Shown here one piece after another: positions 61,877-64,000 of a stretch of DNA of 64,000 nucleotides. The stretch spans positions 124,001-188,000 of the forward strand of contig NZ_CP047176.1 in assembly GCF_009834225.1 (NCBI RefSeq). The letters are read 5' to 3'. This DNA is from Rathayibacter sp. VKM Ac-2759 (GTDB taxonomy: Bacteria > Actinomycetota > Actinomycetes > Actinomycetales > Microbacteriaceae). Below the pieces are notes generated by a model, which worked only from the letters and a program-made list of their open reading frames with translations, was not told the DNA's origin and did no database searches. Numbering within the stretch: the first letter of the stretch is position 1; each line of letters begins with the position of its first letter. The position numbers and the translations under genes are program-made.

Positions 61877-62347
61877 GTGAAGCAGACGCGAGCGGCCGCT
61901 GTCCTCCTGACGGTGCTGGCGCTCGCCGGCTGCACGGCTCCGGCCGCCGAGGAGGCCGCCGACACGACGGCGGCGGCCCGCGAGGAGTCGCGCGACCGGG
62001 TGACCGCGCTCGTCGAGTCGCTCACCGGCCCCCAGGCCGACACCTTCGGCTTCGCGCGCGAGGCGACGGCGACCGCCGCGGAGGGGGTCGATCTGATCGG
62101 CATCGCCTCCTACGACGCCGAGACGCCCGAGGGCGCGTTCGGCACGCTGTCGTTCCAGACGCCGGTCGATGCGACGGAGTTCCCCGACGCCGGCGCCGAC
62201 GCGTTCTGCTTCGAGGTGTCGTTCGCGGCCGCCGGACCGGTCGCGAACGACGACTCCGGCGACGGCGTCGTCAGGGCGATCGACTGCCCGCCCGACGCGA
62301 CCGCGATCACTCCGCCGCCCGCGGAGGGCGAGAGCTCGACGCCCTAG
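61877..62347 (+). CDS. Small lipoprotein, hypothetical
   Basis: 156 aa. Signal MKQTRAAAVLLTVLALAGC with the lipidated Cys19, then an Ala/Glu-rich stalk and a compact domain (GIASYDAETPEGAFGTLSFQTPV, DAFCFEVSF, VVRAIDCPP) with a Cys pair that probably forms a disulfide. Unknown family. GTG start is leaderless. Its TAG stop shares the palindrome CTAG with the stop of the convergent hydrolase gene. Confidence 0.75.
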   Translation: MKQTRAAAVLLTVLALAGCTAPAAEEAADTTAAAREESRDRVTALVESLTGPQADTFGFAREATATAAEGVDLIGIASYDAETPEGAFGTLSFQTPVDATEFPDAGADAFCFEVSFAAAGPVANDDSGDGVVRAIDCPPDATAITPPPAEGESSTP

Positions 62348-63024
62348 GCCGAGACCGCCTTCACGACGGCCTTGAGCGTCCCCTGGTCGCCCAGGATGCG
62401 GAAGTGCCCGCCCGTCTCGATCCGCACGTTCGTCGCGCCCTCGAGCCTGCTGCCCTCGGGGATGTGCGGATCGAAGAGCCCGTAGACCGAGGTGATGCGC
62501 GCGTTCGCCTCGAGCCGGCCCGAGAGCAGCAGGGTCGTCGCGTCGCGCGGCGAGAACGACCGGAGGCTCTTCAGCGGCAGGTAGGCGGCGTACCGGGAGC
62601 CGCCGAACGGCGTCGACACCGCGACCATCCGGTCGACGCGGCCCTCGGGGTCGAGCTCGGTCATCACGTACTTGCCGATCAGCCCGCCCTTGCTGTGCGC
62701 GACCACGACGACATCGCGCAGGTCGTGCTCGGCGAGGTAGGCGGCGACGTCCTCGGCCGTCCGCACCACCGGGCGGCCGTTGCGCCCGAGGCTCGTGAGC
62801 ACGTGCAGCGGGTGGCCGTGCTCGTGCAGGGGATCGATGATCGGGCGGAGGAAGGACCACGTCTCCCAGATCCCCGGCAGCACCAGGATCGGCCGCAGGT
62901 CTCCCGAGAGGTAGTCGTCGGGCGCGCGGCGCGAGAGGAACCCGCGCACCTGCCAGGCGATCGCGTAGGCGTAGTCCTCGGCCCACCAGACGGCGTCGCG
63001 GAGCAGGTCCTTCACGCGCGTCAT
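62344..63024 (-). CDS. Alpha/beta hydrolase, lipase-like
   Basis: 226-aa hydrolase. Oxyanion region LVLPGIWETW, nucleophile elbow AHSKGG, and a late His in TGGHFRI. AVSTPFGGSRYA marks it as an EstA/PGAP1-like lipase or phospholipid-type esterase rather than a standard carboxylesterase. ATG 63024 starts inside the end of the upstream hydrolase gene (4-bp overlap), so the two are one operon. No signal peptide. Confidence 0.85.
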   Translation of the reverse strand: MTRVKDLLRDAVWWAEDYAYAIAWQVRGFLSRRAPDDYLSGDLRPILVLPGIWETWSFLRPIIDPLHEHGHPLHVLTSLGRNGRPVVRTAEDVAAYLAEHDLRDVVVVAHSKGGLIGKYVMTELDPEGRVDRMVAVSTPFGGSRYAAYLPLKSLRSFSPRDATTLLLSGRLEANARITSVYGLFDPHIPEGSRLEGATNVRIETGGHFRILGDQGTLKAVVKAVSA

Positions 63025-63797
63025 CGGACGACCGCCCCCTCGAGGTCGTCGGCGAAGCGGCCGAGCGCGCGGGCGAGCGGCTCGGCCTCCGTCCGCGGCA
63101 CGACGTGGCGGGAGGAGCGCATCTCGAGCAGGCGGCCGTCGGCGGCGTGCGCGACGAGGCGCTCGCACCAGTCGCGGGTGCCGACCGGGTCGTCGTGACC
63201 GCGGACGACGAGCACGGGCCGGGTGACGGCGGCGAGGCGCCGCTGGATCGGGTAGTGCAGCATCTCGGGCAGCTGCCTCAGGTACCAGCGGACGCCTCCG
63301 CGCACGTAGTCGGCGAAGACGAGCAGATCGACGGGCAGCGGCTCGCCGAGCGTGTCGCGGGCGAGCGCCAGCCCCTGCTGCAGCGCTGTGGGACGCTCCG
63401 GGTCGACGACCGGGCCGATGAGGACCACTCCGTCGACGAGCTCGGGCGAGCGGACCGCGAGCTCGACGGCGACCTGGCTGCCCATCGAGTGCCCGACGAC
63501 GATCGCGCTCGGGACGCCGCGGTCTTCCAGCACCCGCGCGAGGAGGCGGGCGTGATCGGCGATGCCGACCCGCTGCCGAGGCATCCGGTTGGAGCCGAAT
63601 CCGGCGAGGTCGACCGCGATCACGCGGCCGTGCTCGCGGAGGTGCACGGCGAGCTGCGAGAACGTGTGGTGCGACATCCCGATCCCGTGGATCAGCAGGA
63701 AGGTGCGACGGGCGTCGGAGCGGCCGGTGGCGTAGGAGCGCAGCTCGACCCCGTCGATCACATGGCGCACGGAGGGATCGCGTCGGGGGAGGGGCAT
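63021..63797 (-). CDS. Alpha/beta hydrolase
   Basis: 258 aa. HG oxyanion LLIHGIGMSHHTFSQL, Ser nucleophile VVGHSMGSQVAVEL, acid in RGHDDPVGT, and His in SSRHVVPRTEAEPLA. The VDLAGFGSN and PIQRRLAAVTRPVLVV stretches fit haloperoxidase or enol-lactonase relatives. First gene of the two-hydrolase operon, with its promoter in 63798-63954. Confidence 0.87.
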   Translation of the reverse strand: MPLPRRDPSVRHVIDGVELRSYATGRSDARRTFLLIHGIGMSHHTFSQLAVHLREHGRVIAVDLAGFGSNRMPRQRVGIADHARLLARVLEDRGVPSAIVVGHSMGSQVAVELAVRSPELVDGVVLIGPVVDPERPTALQQGLALARDTLGEPLPVDLLVFADYVRGGVRWYLRQLPEMLHYPIQRRLAAVTRPVLVVRGHDDPVGTRDWCERLVAHAADGRLLEMRSSRHVVPRTEAEPLARALGRFADDLEGAVVR

Positions 63798-63954
63798 GGC
63801 CCCAGGCTAGGGACCGGCGCTCGCGACCGCGCGGGGATGCGCCGCGGTGCGCGGGTGGGCTAGGCGGCGGGTGTCAAGCGCCTCCGCAGTGCGAGGAGCG
63901 CTGCCTAGCCTCGGAGGACGGCGGCACTCGCGCCGCTCGCGGAGGGACCATCAC

Positions 63955-64000
63955 ATGCGCATCGCGATCGTCGGGGCGACCGGCAATCTGGGCACGGCAC
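63955..64000 (+). CDS. NAD(P)-binding protein, 5' end (continues outside the window)
   Basis: Only 15 codons are visible: MRIAIVGATGNLGTA, the Gly-rich Rossmann start of an NAD-dependent epimerase/dehydratase or NmrA-like protein. SD GGAGGGAC lies 10 bp upstream and a TAGCCT box is near 63905. Type and substrate cannot be told. Confidence 0.85.
   Translation, partial: MRIAIVGATGNLGTA

Noticed and set aside
1..64000. A dedicated phage-defence island, prophage, integrase or natural-product gene cluster.
   Set aside because: No restriction, Cas, toxin-antitoxin, phage structural, integrase, PKS or NRPS gene is visible apart from the broken DUF559 gene.

Overview
The window is high-GC actinobacterial chromosome, most likely from Microbacteriaceae (a Rathayibacter- or Curtobacterium-like organism). 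The evidence is the GC-rich third positions, many leaderless genes behind TAnnnT -10 boxes, lipobox lipoproteins with Pro/Ser/Thr-rich stalks, an LAxTG wall anchor, a mycothiol-type DinB-fold protein, and small families (DUF7882, DUF3151, DUF6421) typical of that group. I see no tRNA, rRNA, integrase, transposase, CRISPR array or phage gene. The genus is inference.

Layout. 1-780 is the 3' end of a zinc alcohol dehydrogenase, closed by a strong terminator. 1069-10038 is one long plus-strand catabolic locus: an ABC sugar importer (binding lipoprotein and two permeases), a type-B carboxylesterase, a ROK regulator, a pyranose-oxidase/C-glycoside-3-oxidase-like flavoenzyme, a nucleoside-deaminase-fold protein and a sugar isomerase/epimerase. 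The set suggests uptake, de-esterification, ring oxidation and isomerisation of an acylated glycoside. 10135-16074 runs leftward: an SsuABC/TauABC-like importer, then acs, then nadE. 16222-18415 holds a nitroreductase and lipoamide dehydrogenase.

18433-36400 is mixed housekeeping: a repeat block, acetyltransferases, a threonine aldolase, a two-component system, a DUF6421 protein, an AEC transporter, a DUF4012 protein, exonuclease III and a heterodimeric ABC exporter with one degenerate ATP site. 36410-39770 is pyrE, a very Pro/Ala-rich membrane protein with a septum-formation-like C-terminus, and an rRNA/tRNA methyltransferase.

39771-42460 is the most repeat-rich stretch: REP-like palindromes, a 96-bp tandem element whose ends are self-complementary, and a 32-bp hairpin array showing compensatory changes. 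42461-49398 holds an MFS protein, YjbR and DoxX proteins, a Cys/Met-rich copper-storage protein, HAD phosphatases and a large LuxR-type ATPase regulator. Beside that regulator two divergent small genes each carry the same operator-like 22-mer. 50321-60129 holds a wall-anchored 5'-nucleotidase, purA, a frameshifted DUF559 gene, a MacB-like ABC pair, a maleylpyruvate-isomerase-fold protein and a three-gene small-protein group. 60175-63797 holds nnrD, phosphatase, lipoprotein and hydrolase genes, and the window ends inside an NAD-binding protein gene.

The main novelty candidates are the oxidase-centred glycoside locus, three structured repeat families whose arms covary, and the mirrored operators beside the large LuxR regulator.
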